Positions 23,172 through 33,467 are shown, counted from the stretch's first letter. The stretch is 64,000 nucleotides of DNA from Bedellia somnulentella (GCA_963576735.1 OY755171.1:2542001-2606000); one strand, 5' to 3'. Notes: generated by a model not told the origin, from the sequence alone. Numbers and translations: made by a program.

Positions 23172-23205
23172 GGCGATATCTGCCGGGAAATCCTATTCGT
23201 TTAAA
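23164..23205 (-). promoter_or_regulatory. Errant-1 gag-pol -1 frameshift signal
   Basis: On the minus strand gag codons AAT TTA AAC GAA TAG contain the heptamer T TTA AAC (23199-23205), one codon before the stop. A 7-nt spacer follows (23192-23198). Then comes a perfect 9-bp stem ATTTCCCGG/CCGGGAAAT (23183-23191 with 23164-23172) with a 10-nt loop. The -1 frame enters the repeat linker and protease. Confidence 0.85.
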
Positions 23206-24196
23206 TTGTCCTCCGGATTTTCATTAACTTCCTGGCTGTAATTTACCCGCCTAGGAATTTGGGAAACCGTATTATTTCGGTTACCCTGATATGAAGATGA
23301 GGCATTTTGGTTTCTTATGTTGTTATAATAATTTCTTTTTTGACACCTTTCAATGGTATGGCCTATAGTTTTACAATACCTACAAAAAGGGGTTGTAGAG
23401 CTATTGTTAGGATATCTCGAATTTTCGGATTGAGGAGAATTGGATATTTGGCGAGGTTGAAACTCGCGACGATGCTGCGTAAATCTAGGTCTATCATTGG
23501 CATTTTGATAATTAGGTTTTTTATACGAGCATGCAATGATTTTCTCCTCAGCGATAGCGAAATTAATCGCTGCATTGAGTGATTCGGGATCACGGCACCT
23601 AATTACCTGGGATAGACGTGGATGTAAACCCGTGGTAAAGGTATGGAGGGCTAAATCCTCCATGGCTGCTACACGTCCAGCCACTTCCATCTTCTTTTTG
23701 GATGGAATGGAAATATTTATTTCTATAATTAATTTACCTAAGCATTTTTCGATTCTTAAGGCAAACATGGATACTGATTCTGAATCTCCTTGTTTGGAGT
23801 CCTGCAATTCCGATAAGAGGTGCGCATAGTGCTTCCTTTCCCCATACTGATTTTTTAGAAAATCAAGAAATTGATTGAGGTCCTCAAATTCTTTGATACT
23901 ACATGTTGACTCGGCTGCACCTTCTAATTGACTGAGGATATAAATAAAATTGTTTGTTGGGATTTACTTGCCAGTTCATGTGCATTCTGGCAGTTTGCAA
24001 TAAATGCATTTAGTTTATCTCTACTCCCATCGAAGGGTTTAATAAATTTTAATAATACATTCAGATCAATCTGTGATTCCCTCATATCTGGTTCTTTGAC
24101 CACTATTTTAATGTTTTCCTTACAAACTGGTGATTTAGCTGCAGATCCCTTGGTTGTCGTACCTAGCACCACTGATTTATTTTCAGTATCAGACAT
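23193..24196 (-). pseudogene. gag: Errant-1 gag, frame broken
   Basis: Starts at an ATG at 24194-24196 (MSDTENKSVV). The N-terminal run 24196-23924 ends in a frame break near 23925. The rest is open at 23807-23193 and carries the capsid C-terminal part (RCRDPESLNAAINFAIAEEK) and one CCHC zinc knuckle, CRYCKTIGHTIERC (C-x2-C-x4-H-x4-C), used for RNA binding. It aligns with Errant-2 gag, which has two knuckles. Confidence 0.85.
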
Positions 24197-24643
24197 TTCG
24201 ATACTATATAACTTAACATACCTATATTCAGAACTAATAATTATAAAACATACATATAGGAAGTTTACACAAATTATAAGAAGTCGCCTCCACACTTAAT
24301 ATTATTAAACAACAATTTGTTTCCTATTAGAGATACTCTGAGACCGATTTAGTGAAAAATGTAAAGACTCACAGGATCAGCAACGAAGAATGGAGTAGGC
24401 AGAACCACACGTTCATTGTTTGACCGTGGTATCACAAGTCAAATCTTCAAGCCTCTCTCAGGAAAAGGCTCGCAGGAACACAGGAATATGCACGACGTTA
24501 TTGTGATATTTGCACTTGCACTTTGTAACACTTGTTATTAATACACTTTTGGATAAGTATTTGAATAACTTCACTTTGATTTCGTTTTCTTTTATTAAAA
24601 TGTTCGAATTTCGGAAACGTATTCGGGTATGGGATTTTCGTAT
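24197..24643 (-). other. Errant-1 5' leader between primer site and gag
   Basis: Untranslated leader on the element strand. No conserved ORF seen. Packaging signals would be expected here but cannot be recognised by eye. Confidence 0.5.
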
Positions 24644-24661
24644 CCCACCGCTGCCACCAAA
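24644..24661 (-). promoter_or_regulatory. Errant-1 primer binding site, tRNA-Leu type
   Basis: The plus strand reads TCCCACCGCTGCCACCA close to the LTR, the 3' end of a eukaryotic tRNA-Leu with acceptor GGTAGCG...CGCTGCC plus CCA. The minus strand is therefore complementary and starts TGGTGGCAGCGG. The anticodon cannot be read from this. Confidence 0.75.
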
Positions 24662-24662
24662 A

Positions 24663-24929
24663 TGTTATACGAGAAAAGGGAATTGGTTTTTTAAAAAAAA
24701 CTATAATTCCAAAACACTTAGAATATAATGAAATAGTAAAATTAATTATAAAATATTAATGAATTAGAAGACGGACACGAATTGAAAATAGGATGAATGA
24801 CGATTGAGACTTGAGTTAGAACTGAGCTGCGCCTTCAAGTTGGCGTCCTATATATACTAATGAAATAGTCGCGTAAGTAGAATAGGGTCGCTTATTAGGC
24901 AGATCTCTATACTACTCAGGAGTATAAAA
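24663..24929 (-). repeat. Errant-1 5' LTR
   Basis: 267 bp; differs from the 3' LTR at one internal position (C for T in AATTCCAAAAC) and at the penultimate base (GTATAAAA). On the minus strand it would carry the promoter. Confidence 0.95.
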
Positions 24930-24957
24930 GTACGATCCTGGCAAACCTCTCTTGCTT
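24930..24957 (-). mobile_element. RTE 3' end, right half of the split copy
   Basis: GTAC duplication followed by GATCCTGGCAAACCTCTCTTGCT, the continuation of the RTE C-terminal codons interrupted at 14027. Confidence 0.8.
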
Positions 24958-24978
24958 ACATACATACATTCTTTATTT

Positions 24979-25352
24979 ACAAGCGACATGATAGTCCAGT
25001 GGGTAGAACACCCGTCCGAAAAACAGAAGGGCGTGAGTTCCAATCCTGGGACGGGCCTACACCAATTTGTCTTTTCTAAAGTCATATGTGTGGTTAATTT
25101 ATCATGGTTGCTAACGGTGAGGGAAAACATCGTGAGGAAACCCACATGGCTGAGTTGTACTTAGTCATGTGACAGTGTATTCGTACAAAACGGCGATAGG
25201 CCTGCCCCCTATCACGTGAGTACACTGTCTAAGCAAAACGTGGGTACCTTCTCTGGAAACTAGATGGCGCTTGCCATGTGAGTTCAGGAGTATTGGTACC
25301 TCTGCCAACCTCTTCGGGGATAAACGGTGTGAACGTTTATGTTATGTTATGT
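24979..25352 (+). mobile_element. SINE-B full copy with Pol III boxes
   Basis: 374 bp with a tRNA-like head: box A TAGTCCAGTGG (24992-25002) and box B GAGTTCCAATCC (25035-25046). The body has CATGGTTGCTAACGGTGAGG, and the tail is (GTTAT)n after CCTCTGCCAACCTCTTCGGG. Flanked by ATTCTTTATTT at 24968-24978 and 25353-25363. Confidence 0.9.
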
Positions 25353-25363
25353 ATTCTTTATTT

Positions 25364-25469
25364 TACAATATTTTCTCCACTATCGGCTTCCAAGAGTGGC
25401 TGAGCTATCTCCGATTCTATGGCCACCCCTTTTTGAGATTTATAACCGTTAGTATATGTATGTATGCCT
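25364..25469 (+). mobile_element. SINE-A 3' half
   Basis: TTCTCCACTATCGGCTTCCA through TTTATAACCGTTAG and a (TATG) tail; 5' part absent. Confidence 0.75.
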
Positions 25470-25595
25470 AGCTACCCAAATTGGACCTAATTTACACCTG
25501 AATATTATGCATCTCTTATTTATTATGTTAAGACGACTTACTGTTCTGTATAAAGTTTAACATAATTCTTACATGCATTATACTTACCTTACTAT

Positions 25596-25725
25596 ATACT
25601 CGCGATATTATTTCCAAAAAGAGGTTACCAAAGCCTTAAAATCAACTTCCACAGTCACTTTTGGAAATGGACGGGAAAAAAGATAGAAATATACAGGACA
25701 TCGGTTGGGTTTCCATCCTTCAGTT
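25596..25725 (-). mobile_element. SINE-A remnant, strongly diverged
   Basis: Core CACTTTTGGAAATGGACGGG and GGGTTTCCATCC in the SINE-A order, without a clear tail. Confidence 0.5.
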
Positions 25726-25779
25726 GATACTTCACCAGGTTTTAGCGAGAGTATAGTATGCATACATCTCAACTTTACG

Positions 25780-25995
25780 TAAAGGTCATATACCCCCGAA
25801 GGATTTGTAGTGGTAGTTAATAAAACTTCTGACCTTTTTCTTACTTGTCTTTCAGAGTACCCAACCCACGTTGCTTGGACAATGAATTCCCTTGATAGGG
25901 GTCAGGCCTTTTACAAATATACTGTCACACGACTGAGTACTACTCACGTTCGTTTTTTTCCCATTCCTCACTATATTATTTCTCACCGATATCCA
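25780..25995 (-). mobile_element. SINE-B remnant
   Basis: Diverged reverse copy: CCCCCGAAGG near one end, GAGTACCCAACCCACGTT and ACTGTCACACGACTGAGTAC further in; the tRNA head is missing. Confidence 0.7.
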
Positions 25996-26004
25996 GCCAG
26001 AAAA

Positions 26005-26175
26005 AATGCATACATATACTCACGGCTATGAATCCCTAGCAGGGGTAGACAGTGCTTCGGAATATGAGATGCCTCAGCCACTTTTGGACGTCGAGTAGGG
26101 AAAAGATTGTAAAACAAAGGTTTTTTGTGATGGGTCTCCAACCACATCGCCCAACAATCACTTAAAAGATCCTGT
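26005..26175 (-). mobile_element. SINE-A copy, 5' truncated
   Basis: Tail ATACATATACTCACGGCTAT, GGTCTCCAACCACATCGCCC, ending near CACTTAAAAGATCCTG. Confidence 0.85.
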
Positions 26176-26282
26176 ATATAAAATCAAACAACATACAATT
26201 TAAGAATACTCATTGCTGAGATTCTAGAAGACACTAGAAGAGGCCCTTACCACTGAACAATCAAGGTTCAAGGTTTATTTAG

Positions 26283-26485
26283 TAAAATTAATGTGTTAAG
26301 GAAAACAATCGTGAGGAACACATGGCTAAGTTGTAATATAGTATTCGTACGAAACGGCGATAGACCGGCCAGCTATTATGTGAGTACACAATCCAAACAA
26401 AAATTGGGTGGTCTGAATACAAGGAGTGAATACTGTCATGTGATATAGTTCTACTATCCCTTCGGGGATAAAAGGCAGACATTTG
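26283..26485 (+). mobile_element. SINE-B remnant
   Basis: Diverged SINE-B 3' half: GTGAGGAACACATGGCTAAG, GAAACGGCGATAGACC, and CCCTTCGGGGATA near the end. Confidence 0.7.
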
Positions 26486-27318
26486 ACTCTTCAGTATAAT
26501 AAATGGATTTAAGTATATATAATCCTAACTAAGTTAATTTCTTTCAGGACATAAAAATAAAGGATGATGCACAAACAATCAAAAGTTTATAACCAAGATT
26601 AAACCGACAATAAAATAGAATTGCGCTGCAAATCCGAGTCGCTCGTTGGTTTCCAGTTATAACGTAACTCGACGATGTGGTAATAAAATAGAGCAAAACT
26701 ACATCACACAAGCGCTAAAACCGACAGCATTCTCTTTTCATTTGGCAATTTTGTGCTCTTATTGAATTAATAAACGCTGAATTGTGGTGTGGTCTGTGGA
26801 GGGTAGAGAGGGGAGCGGGGGAGAGGGGAGCGGGGGAGTCGGGAAACCAAGACTTCTTTTTGAAGACCGAGATGTCGGAATTATTCTTTGACACGCTTTT
26901 TCAACGTTTTTACTACATTATTGGTAGGATTGGAATTAAGAATGACAATGAATACAATAATTATAACTGAATAATTTCTTCTGAATATAATCAGAAGAAA
27001 TTATATTCAGATATATTTGAGACACTTAACTAAGTAAAAGTTAAGTGTCTCGAACCACTTAACTTTTACTTTTTACTTATTCGAAAAAGACGAAACAAAT
27101 AAAATTTATTAGGTTATTCATTATAAATTCGGTATCCTGATCAAATCTATTCTGCCATGTTAAACATTTGAGACTGATCTTACGTTACTCTAATATTCCT
27201 AAATGATCGACAGAAGTTTAGATTTTTAAATATTCAGTATTTGTATAATGAACTTGGTTGGCACCACAAAAATTAAATATATTATTACAAATACCCTAAG
27301 TACATACATAGTGCGCAG
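26486..27318. other. Non-coding stretch with G-rich and hairpin structures
   Basis: No gene seen. Contains a G-run cluster (26800-26843) and a perfect 12-bp hairpin, GAGACACTTAAC with GTTAAGTGTCTC (27019-27030, 27040-27051, 9-nt loop). Confidence 0.5.
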
Positions 27319-27576
27319 CTGTGTAGTTTCGGCTAGCTTTGTAGTGTCGGTTTAAAATAGCACTACCCCGTTTCTTTCCATGGGTGTTCGTAAGAGGCGG
27401 CTAAGGGTATTTGGGCATTTTAAGTGATTTTTGGGCGATGTGCTAGGTGACCCGCCAACAAAAACTGTTATTTTATTATCTCAAACTCAATTTCCAAACT
27501 TGGCTGAAGAATTTCTATTTCTGAAGCACTGGCTACCCGTTTTAAGGATTTATAGCCGTGAGTCTTTGTATGTATA
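27319..27576 (+). mobile_element. SINE-A copy
   Basis: Near full length, with a short duplication of its own 5' end (GTAGTTTCGGCTAGC then GTAGTGTCGGTTTA) and the tail GCCGTGAGTCTTTGTATGT. Confidence 0.85.
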
Positions 27577-27735
27577 TGTTACTGTAAAAGCTCGAACTGC
27601 AGTAAATCCTAAGATATTCCAGTAAAACCTAAGATTTACCAATTCCTAATGGTAAATGTCCCAAAAGATTTGCGATTCGAACTTTTACTACCATTCCGTT
27701 GGTAAATCTTAGGATTTACATTAATATAGTATAGT
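27577..27735. repeat. Small foldback element
   Basis: GTAAATCCTAAGAT (about 27600) pairs with ATCTTAGGATTTAC (about 27707-27720), and CCTAAGATTTACCAA pairs with TTGGTAAATCTTAGG. Overlapping inverted pairs resemble a MITE. Confidence 0.6.
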
Positions 27736-28880
27736 TAATTAATATAATATAGTGTTCTATGCCCTGCCAATATAATTAGCGAAGAAAACAATTGATGACA
27801 TATGGAGTCTTTGTTTTAATGCCTCCTATTGACTTACAGATCAAACTTGGAATTGTGAATATTTCACAAAGACAAAGTAAAATATATTTTATTGAAACCA
27901 TCACCTATCCTTGGCCATTGGGCCTAGATTGGTTACCAATTATAAAAATACCTGAACCTTGATCCAACAAATATCGTGAGACGATACTTTTATATAATCA
28001 TAAATTATCTTGCTCTTTAGAAATTCAGATAATATCTCTATAGCAAGGTAAGTGAAAAATAAGCATTCTTTCAGAGAAAAAACTAGCTGTCATGAGGGTT
28101 GAAAAATAAGTTTGTTTACTTGGATCTTCTGAATTAACGTGTTTTAACCGGCTTTAAGAAAATTCAACTTACTTATATTGTTGTTTGTGTTTTGGGTCAT
28201 CATTTTATATCGCGTAGCAACATAGATTTAAAAAACGCTTAATTTAATCAATTAGGCAAATAATTTTTTTTGAAACTAGCGCGACTAGTGAATCTGGTGT
28301 CGTTTTTTTTTTATTTGCCTTATTGATTAGTAATAATCCCCACATAAAATTTACATACAAAACAAAGCCTTAGTAATTTTAAATGTATGGGTAGCAAGTA
28401 ACCTATGTTGTGTTGTATGCTGACATTCAGCTTATCAATTTACCATGACAGTTTTTTTTTCAAGACAACGGTGGTGTGTTTCTAAATAAAAATATAAAAT
28501 CAACATATAACTCATCAGAATATCTAATTTAGCTGTAGCCAAGGCCCAATAATAGCCAGATTTCGGAACTAATGACTGCTAGGTCGATTTCGTAACTAGA
28601 GTAACATAAATCTATTCTAATTTGTGATGCAGCCTTCCATCTAAATACATCGCACTGAAGCGACTATATTGAACCTACTTTATTCCATAAATGATTTTTA
28701 GCGCCACAGTTAGCTAACTCTACTTCATACACGTGTTATAATTATGATAATTTGACAAATGTTCTGCTATATACTATAACAGAGGAAAGAAAAGAAGAGT
28801 TGGCACTTAATTATATTTTATAAAGAAAGGAGTCATTACTTACAGAGACAATATTATTATTAGTTTAAAGTTTTATAAGT
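27736..28880. other. No gene seen
   Basis: AT-rich. TAGTAATAATCCCCACATAA at about 28328 shares a motif with the hairpin insertion at 8586-8734, suggesting a relic of the same element. Confidence 0.4.
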
Positions 28881-28896
28881 TTAACTGACCGGAAGG

Positions 28897-29757
28897 TTTT
28901 GTTTTCTGCAGGTATCGAAAAATTGATCTTTCCTTAATTGATTACTATGAGAAAAGATTTTTAAGCCGTTTCTTTGTTTAACAAACATCAATAATTTAAC
29001 AAGTATGATATTTAAAATTACTGACGACATGCGTTTGGCGATGGATAAAGGACTGCTGACTATCCTAGTATTGCTGGATTTCAGTAGTCCATTCAACACA
29101 GTTGACTTCGAAATATTACTAGCTTTACTTCGTTCTCTTAACATATCTCCAACAATGGTTGACTGGTTTCGTTATCTACTAGGACGACGGCAGCGCATTC
29201 GCATCGAGGAATCTAACTCTCCCTGGTACGAGTTAACTGCCGGTGTTTCACAAGGTGTTGTGTTGTCTCCTCTTTTATTTGCTATATTTATTAATAGTAT
29301 TTCTCTTCAGCTTACTTCTTCTTACCACTTTTATGCAGATGATCTTCAGATTTACACACAGGCTAATTTTTACGTCCATAAACTTGATTAATTTTTACTT
29401 GGAGTGGATTTTAAAATGGAGTGAAGCATATGGACTAAAGTGAATCCAAATAAGACGCAGCTAATTATAGTCAGTAGTTCTCAAATTCTTTCTAGGATCG
29501 ACTATAAGTCACTACAGCCTATATTATTTGACGGAACATCAATTCCTGTTAGCCCTACTGCAAAAAACCTAGGGATAATGATAGACAGCACCTTGTCTTG
29601 GCTGCCAAAATTAGAAATGAGTACCCGAAAGCTGTTCGCTTCAGCGGGATCCCTCAGAAGATTGCGTAATTTTCTTTCTACTGCTACTAAAACTGCGTTA
29701 GCTCAATCACTTCTCTTGCCCCTTCTTGACTATGCTGATACCTGCATAATAAATAAT
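28897..29757 (+). pseudogene. Jockey-like LINE reverse transcriptase fragment
   Basis: Non-LTR RT in broken frames. 29005-29391 carries the catalytic region (ILVLLDFSSPFNTVDFE, GVSQGVVLSPLLFAIF, FYADDLQIY). After a frame break at about 29392-29440 the thumb follows (NPNKTQLIIVSS, KNLGIMIDSTLSW). The C-terminus is cut at 29757 by a SINE-B. There is no endonuclease domain, so it is a 5'-truncated dead copy. The YADD context fits the Jockey superfamily. Confidence 0.8.
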
Positions 29758-30080
29758 AAGCATAAACGTTCACGCCGAATATCCCCGAAGGGGTTGGCAG
29801 AGGTACCAATACTTCTGAACATCACGTGACTTTGTCACCTGGTGTTCAGAGTACCCACGTTTTGCATGGACAGTGTACTCACGTGACAGGGGGCAGGCCT
29901 ATCGCCGTTTTGTACGAATACACTGTTACATGACTAAGTACAACTCAGCCATGTGGGTTTCCTCACGATGTTTTCCCTCACCGTTAACAACCATGATAAA
30001 TTAACCACAGATATGTCTTTAGAAAAGACAAATTGGTGTAGGCCCGACCCAGGATTTGAACGCTAGTCGTTTGCAACTTT
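29758..30080 (-). mobile_element. SINE-B copy inserted in the LINE
   Basis: Close to the 13457-13779 copy: GCCGAATATCCCCGAAGGGG, CACGTGAC, and AGGCCCGACCCAGGATTTGA at the tRNA-like head. Confidence 0.9.
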
Positions 30081-30139
30081 ATATAAGTATCATTTATCTT
30101 GTGTCAGCAAACGTTTTTGATAGGATACTCAAGATTCAG

Positions 30140-30250
30140 AGGGAGATGTACAAATATTTCTGAACATCTCGTGACATTGTCTGCTGGTGTTCAAAGTATC
30201 CACGTTTTGGTTGGACTGTGCATGTGATAGAGGATAATCCTAACAGTATG
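30140..30250 (-). mobile_element. SINE-B remnant
   Basis: CTGAACATCTCGTGACATTG and GTATCCACGTTTTGGTTGG, as in the SINE-B 3' half. Confidence 0.6.
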
Positions 30251-30287
30251 TTATTTTGTTTAGATACTATTTTGTTTATCCACTTCT

Positions 30288-30640
30288 AGGACCGTGACAG
30301 CTCAATGGGTAAAACACTCGCTTTTCATGTAGACTGGCGTGGCTATAGATCTCGGATCGGGTCTACTACAATCGTCTTTTCTAAAGTTATATGTGTGGTT
30401 AATTCATCATGGTTGAGAACGGTGAGGGAAAACAGCTGGAGAAAACTCCCATGGCTAAGTTGTACCAACTTAGTCATTTAACAGTGTATTCGTACAAAAC
30501 GGCTATAGACCTGCCCCCTATCTAGTCAGTACACTATCTAAGCGAAACATAGGTTCTCTAAATAGCAGGAGAGATTGCCATGTGAAGTTCAGAAGTATTT
30601 GAAACTCTGCAGACAGCTTTGGAAATCTACAGCGTGGAAG
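30288..30640 (+). mobile_element. SINE-B copy, diverged
   Basis: Head CCGTGACAGCTCAATGGGTA (box A-like) and body matching SINE-B to about 30640. Box B is degraded (GATCTCGGATCGGG). Confidence 0.8.
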
Positions 30641-30766
30641 TTTGAGCCTTTGAGTTGAGACAATTGTACGATCCTTATTTATCCATACTTTTGGGGACAA
30701 ATCTAGAAAAACACTAACAATTTAGTAATGTACAAGAAAAACCGGAACTGTGTTGTATAACGCTTC

Positions 30767-30877
30767 ATTTCTACCATCTTTTCCTCACCCAACTTTCCAA
30801 AAGTTGCTGAAGAATTTTTAATTCTTTAGCCCTGGCTGCCCCTTCTAGGGATTTATAGCCGTGAGCATATGTATGTC
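30767..30877 (+). mobile_element. SINE-A 3' half
   Basis: TTTCTACCATCTTTTCCTCA through TTTATAGCCGTGAGCATATG. Confidence 0.85.
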
Positions 30878-31765
30878 TGAAAACCTGTACTAATTACACA
30901 AACATTGCTGTTAGTAAATACTAACTAAAAAAACTATATTAGACTGAATACTGAGTATATAAACAAACTAATTTAACCTCAGACATATTTCGTTGGTAAA
31001 TATAATCTTCAACAAGATATATTTACTCAAGTATCATGATGAGAAATGTTATTAAAATATCCCATTTCGACGTTAAATAAATAACATTCCTCAAAATTGT
31101 AATAATTAACCTACGAGCATACTCACGCCGCAAATGTCAAAAAAACATTAATTAGGGCTAGTTTTTTTTTAAATACTTAGGAATTTTTGAACGTTGTGTA
31201 AAGTATATATTTAAAAATGAAGAAAGTTTTGGTAATCGATTCTTAGCCACATCACCCAACCATCACTTTATCAGCACCAGACAACACTACACTAGACTAA
31301 CCCTTTACTACACAGCTATAAAAAACCGTCTAAATAACTCCTAAAAAACGCATAGCTTTTCAAAATGTATCTCATTAAAATTGCACAAACATTTGTGTAA
31401 ATAAAGCTTCGAGGAAATTCAGAAATAGAGCGCTTTTATTAGGTTTGCTTTGGTTCGAGACACTCGCCTCAGAAATCCGTCATTCGGGTGTGCCCCTCTT
31501 AAACCTTTGAATTACGAAATCTTTGCTACTTTAAGTCATTCGCCTTTCGACTTCCATCTCTCGGATTCCCCGGATGGATTCAATAAAGTTGGAAAGGAAA
31601 TCCAACTTGATTTTCATTAAAACATTTTCCATTTAAAATTAATGATTTCCATTAATCTTTCATGGCTTAGTGGATGGAGATATTGATTACGGTTCGGATC
31701 TAGGTTAGAGTGTTGAATGCAAGTGGCAAAATATATCTTGTAAGAATTTGTAGTGTGAGTAGTAA
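30878..31765. other. No gene seen
   Basis: Non-coding. A weak SINE-A-like patch (CCACATCACCCAACCATCAC... near 31250-31318) is too eroded to bound. Confidence 0.4.
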
Positions 31766-31872
31766 TACATACATACATACATAAACTCACGGCTATATTT
31801 CCCTAGAAGGGGTAAACAGAGCTAAGGAATTATAAATTCCTCAGCCACTTTTGGAAGTTGAGTGGGGAAAAG
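31766..31872 (-). mobile_element. SINE-A 3' half joined to SINE-B
   Basis: (CATA) tail, CTCACGGCTATATTTCCC to GAGTGGGGAAAAGCTTCC, then an abrupt switch to SINE-B sequence in the opposite orientation. Confidence 0.85.
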
Positions 31873-32010
31873 CTTCCTATCACGTGAGTACACTTTCGAA
31901 GCAAAACGTGGGTACTTTGAACACTAGGTGACAATGTCACGTGATGTTTAGAAGTATTTGTACCTCTGCCAACCCTTTGGGAGATATACGACATGAACGC
32001 TTAAGTCTTG
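31873..32010 (+). mobile_element. SINE-B 3' part joined to SINE-A
   Basis: TATCACGTGAGTACACTTTC through ACCTCTGCCAACCC. No duplication lies between it and the SINE-A piece, so the junction looks like a recombination or deletion product. Confidence 0.85.
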
Positions 32011-33035
32011 ACACTCGAATTAAATTTCTGTAATTATAACAATGATAATATAACAATGTGTAGATAGATAAATTATTTATTGTTTCCTTTTATATCGTTT
32101 TATCACAACGTATATAGCAAAACAAATAAAAAAAATTGCTGCAATCGGATACTCCTTTATTAATCTACAAAAACACGGGTTTGAATATAACATACATCAA
32201 CAAACACCTACCTTGGTTAATGATGTAAATCATTAGAGGACGAATGCGACCGGAAACCAAAAAGGGCTCGATTAACTGATACCTATGGGGAATTAGGGCT
32301 GTATTTAGGATCGTATATCCCTTCTTATATCCTCACCTTCAGTATCCTACCGGTTAGATCATTAGGCTTAATTGTTTCTCGTGCAATTCCCGGGGACTGC
32401 ACGATATTCCAGTTATTTATCAGACTAACGGCACGAATACTAAAATTTTCGTGCGGTTTCCCAAAATGGGACAATTTCGTGGCCCGAAGTTCATTTCAGG
32501 GATTTATTAAAACGACTCATAATTATTCAAAGGGACAGTCGTACAAAACGGAACGTATAAACACGTAATTATAATCTACACATTTATAGTGATGTATATA
32601 GTGTCTAGTTGAATAGCTTGCAAGTTTGATCGGATGCACACTGCAGACGGTGAGGGGTAAGTAACTCATTACTGTTCCCACTAACTTCCTTTAAGTTACA
32701 ATATTTTCACTTGCAACCCTTCTGGGTTCCTTTAAAGGTGCGTAGAAATAAATCCGTTATATGTTTCAGAAAAAAATAATACTTATGCTTATAAATTATA
32801 AAAATAAAGTGCAAATTATAATTGCCATTGTCTTATCAACTTAAAGATTACAGCTACACTTCCTGTAGTCATCGGTTTTCACTAATTTTATCCAGTTTGG
32901 AAAGCCCATACTCTCTCTGTTGCGTCGCCCATTACTTAAACGAATCTAAATGTTATTTTCTTCTTATATGGCGACATTAAGTTTTTTACTTTGAGTTTTA
33001 CAAACAAACATTGTTTTTATACGTATTTTCTTGAT
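32011..33035. other. No gene seen
   Basis: Unique-looking, AT-rich, no coding signal on either strand. Confidence 0.4.
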
Positions 33036-33039
33036 AAAA

Positions 33040-33297
33040 AAAAACATACGTACATAATCACGGCTATAAATCCCTAAAAAGTGGCCTAAAAAGCTTCAGT
33101 ATTAAAATTTGTCAGCCATTTTTGAGTTAGAACTTGAGAAGGGAAAATATAGTAAAATAAATGTTGTTGGTAATGGGTCTCCCACCGCATCACCCAAAAA
33201 TTACCTAAGGGCCCCATACCCTAAGTCTCCTCTAATGGATACTTACGGGAAGAAATGGGGTTGTGCTATTCTAAGCCGTACCGCACAGCAAATTACA
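33040..33297 (-). mobile_element. SINE-A copy, diverged
   Basis: Tail ACATACGTACATAATCACGG, GGGTCTCCCACCGCATC, ending TTCTAAGCCGTACCGCACAG. Confidence 0.85.
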
Positions 33298-33467
33298 TGT
33301 TTTAAATTCAATCACTCATAATGATCTCCAAGTAACGCCTAGTTGAACTTTGTCTATAATCGTTTAGCATTTCTTATTTATGATTCACACTGAAAGAGGT
33401 GCCGTGTTTGATGTTGCGCAAAGTGCGAATAAGTGAATACGGACACAATACACTGATCAAGTTAACA

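Larger units (their letters stand above)
22258..23205 (-). pseudogene. pol: Errant-1 pol N-terminus: repeat linker and aspartic protease
   Basis: This frame lies -1 to gag. It starts at the gag end, runs through six 26-residue repeats, then a retropepsin: active site FLIDTGASISLIK near 22560, flap region, and the GIIGDDLM motif near 22340. The protease would release the structural and enzymatic parts of Gag-Pol. One repeat carries TAG (22978-22980) where the others have CAG, so the run is broken. Past 22258 the frame runs into the composite insertion. Confidence 0.85.
14028..24929 (-). mobile_element. Errant-1: errantivirus-like Ty3/gypsy element, complete outline but defective
   Basis: A 10.9-kb element on the minus strand: LTRs 14028-14294 and 24663-24929, GTAC duplications at 14024-14027 and 24930-24933, a tRNA-Leu-type primer site, then gag, protease, RT-RNase H, integrase and env-like sequence. 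Gag, pol and env order with an envelope gene is that of insect errantiviruses (gypsy, TED). Visible damage: a frame break in gag, a TAG in the linker repeats, a composite insertion of about 2 kb, a 0.3-kb repeat insertion upstream of RT, a short deletion with frame break in integrase, a 0.2-kb insertion in the pol C-terminus and two or more frame breaks in env. It cannot make its own full proteins. Confidence 0.9.

Noticed and set aside
23307..24299. Plus-strand open frames over gag
   Set aside because: Antisense shadows; the minus strand has the CCHC knuckle and gag homology.
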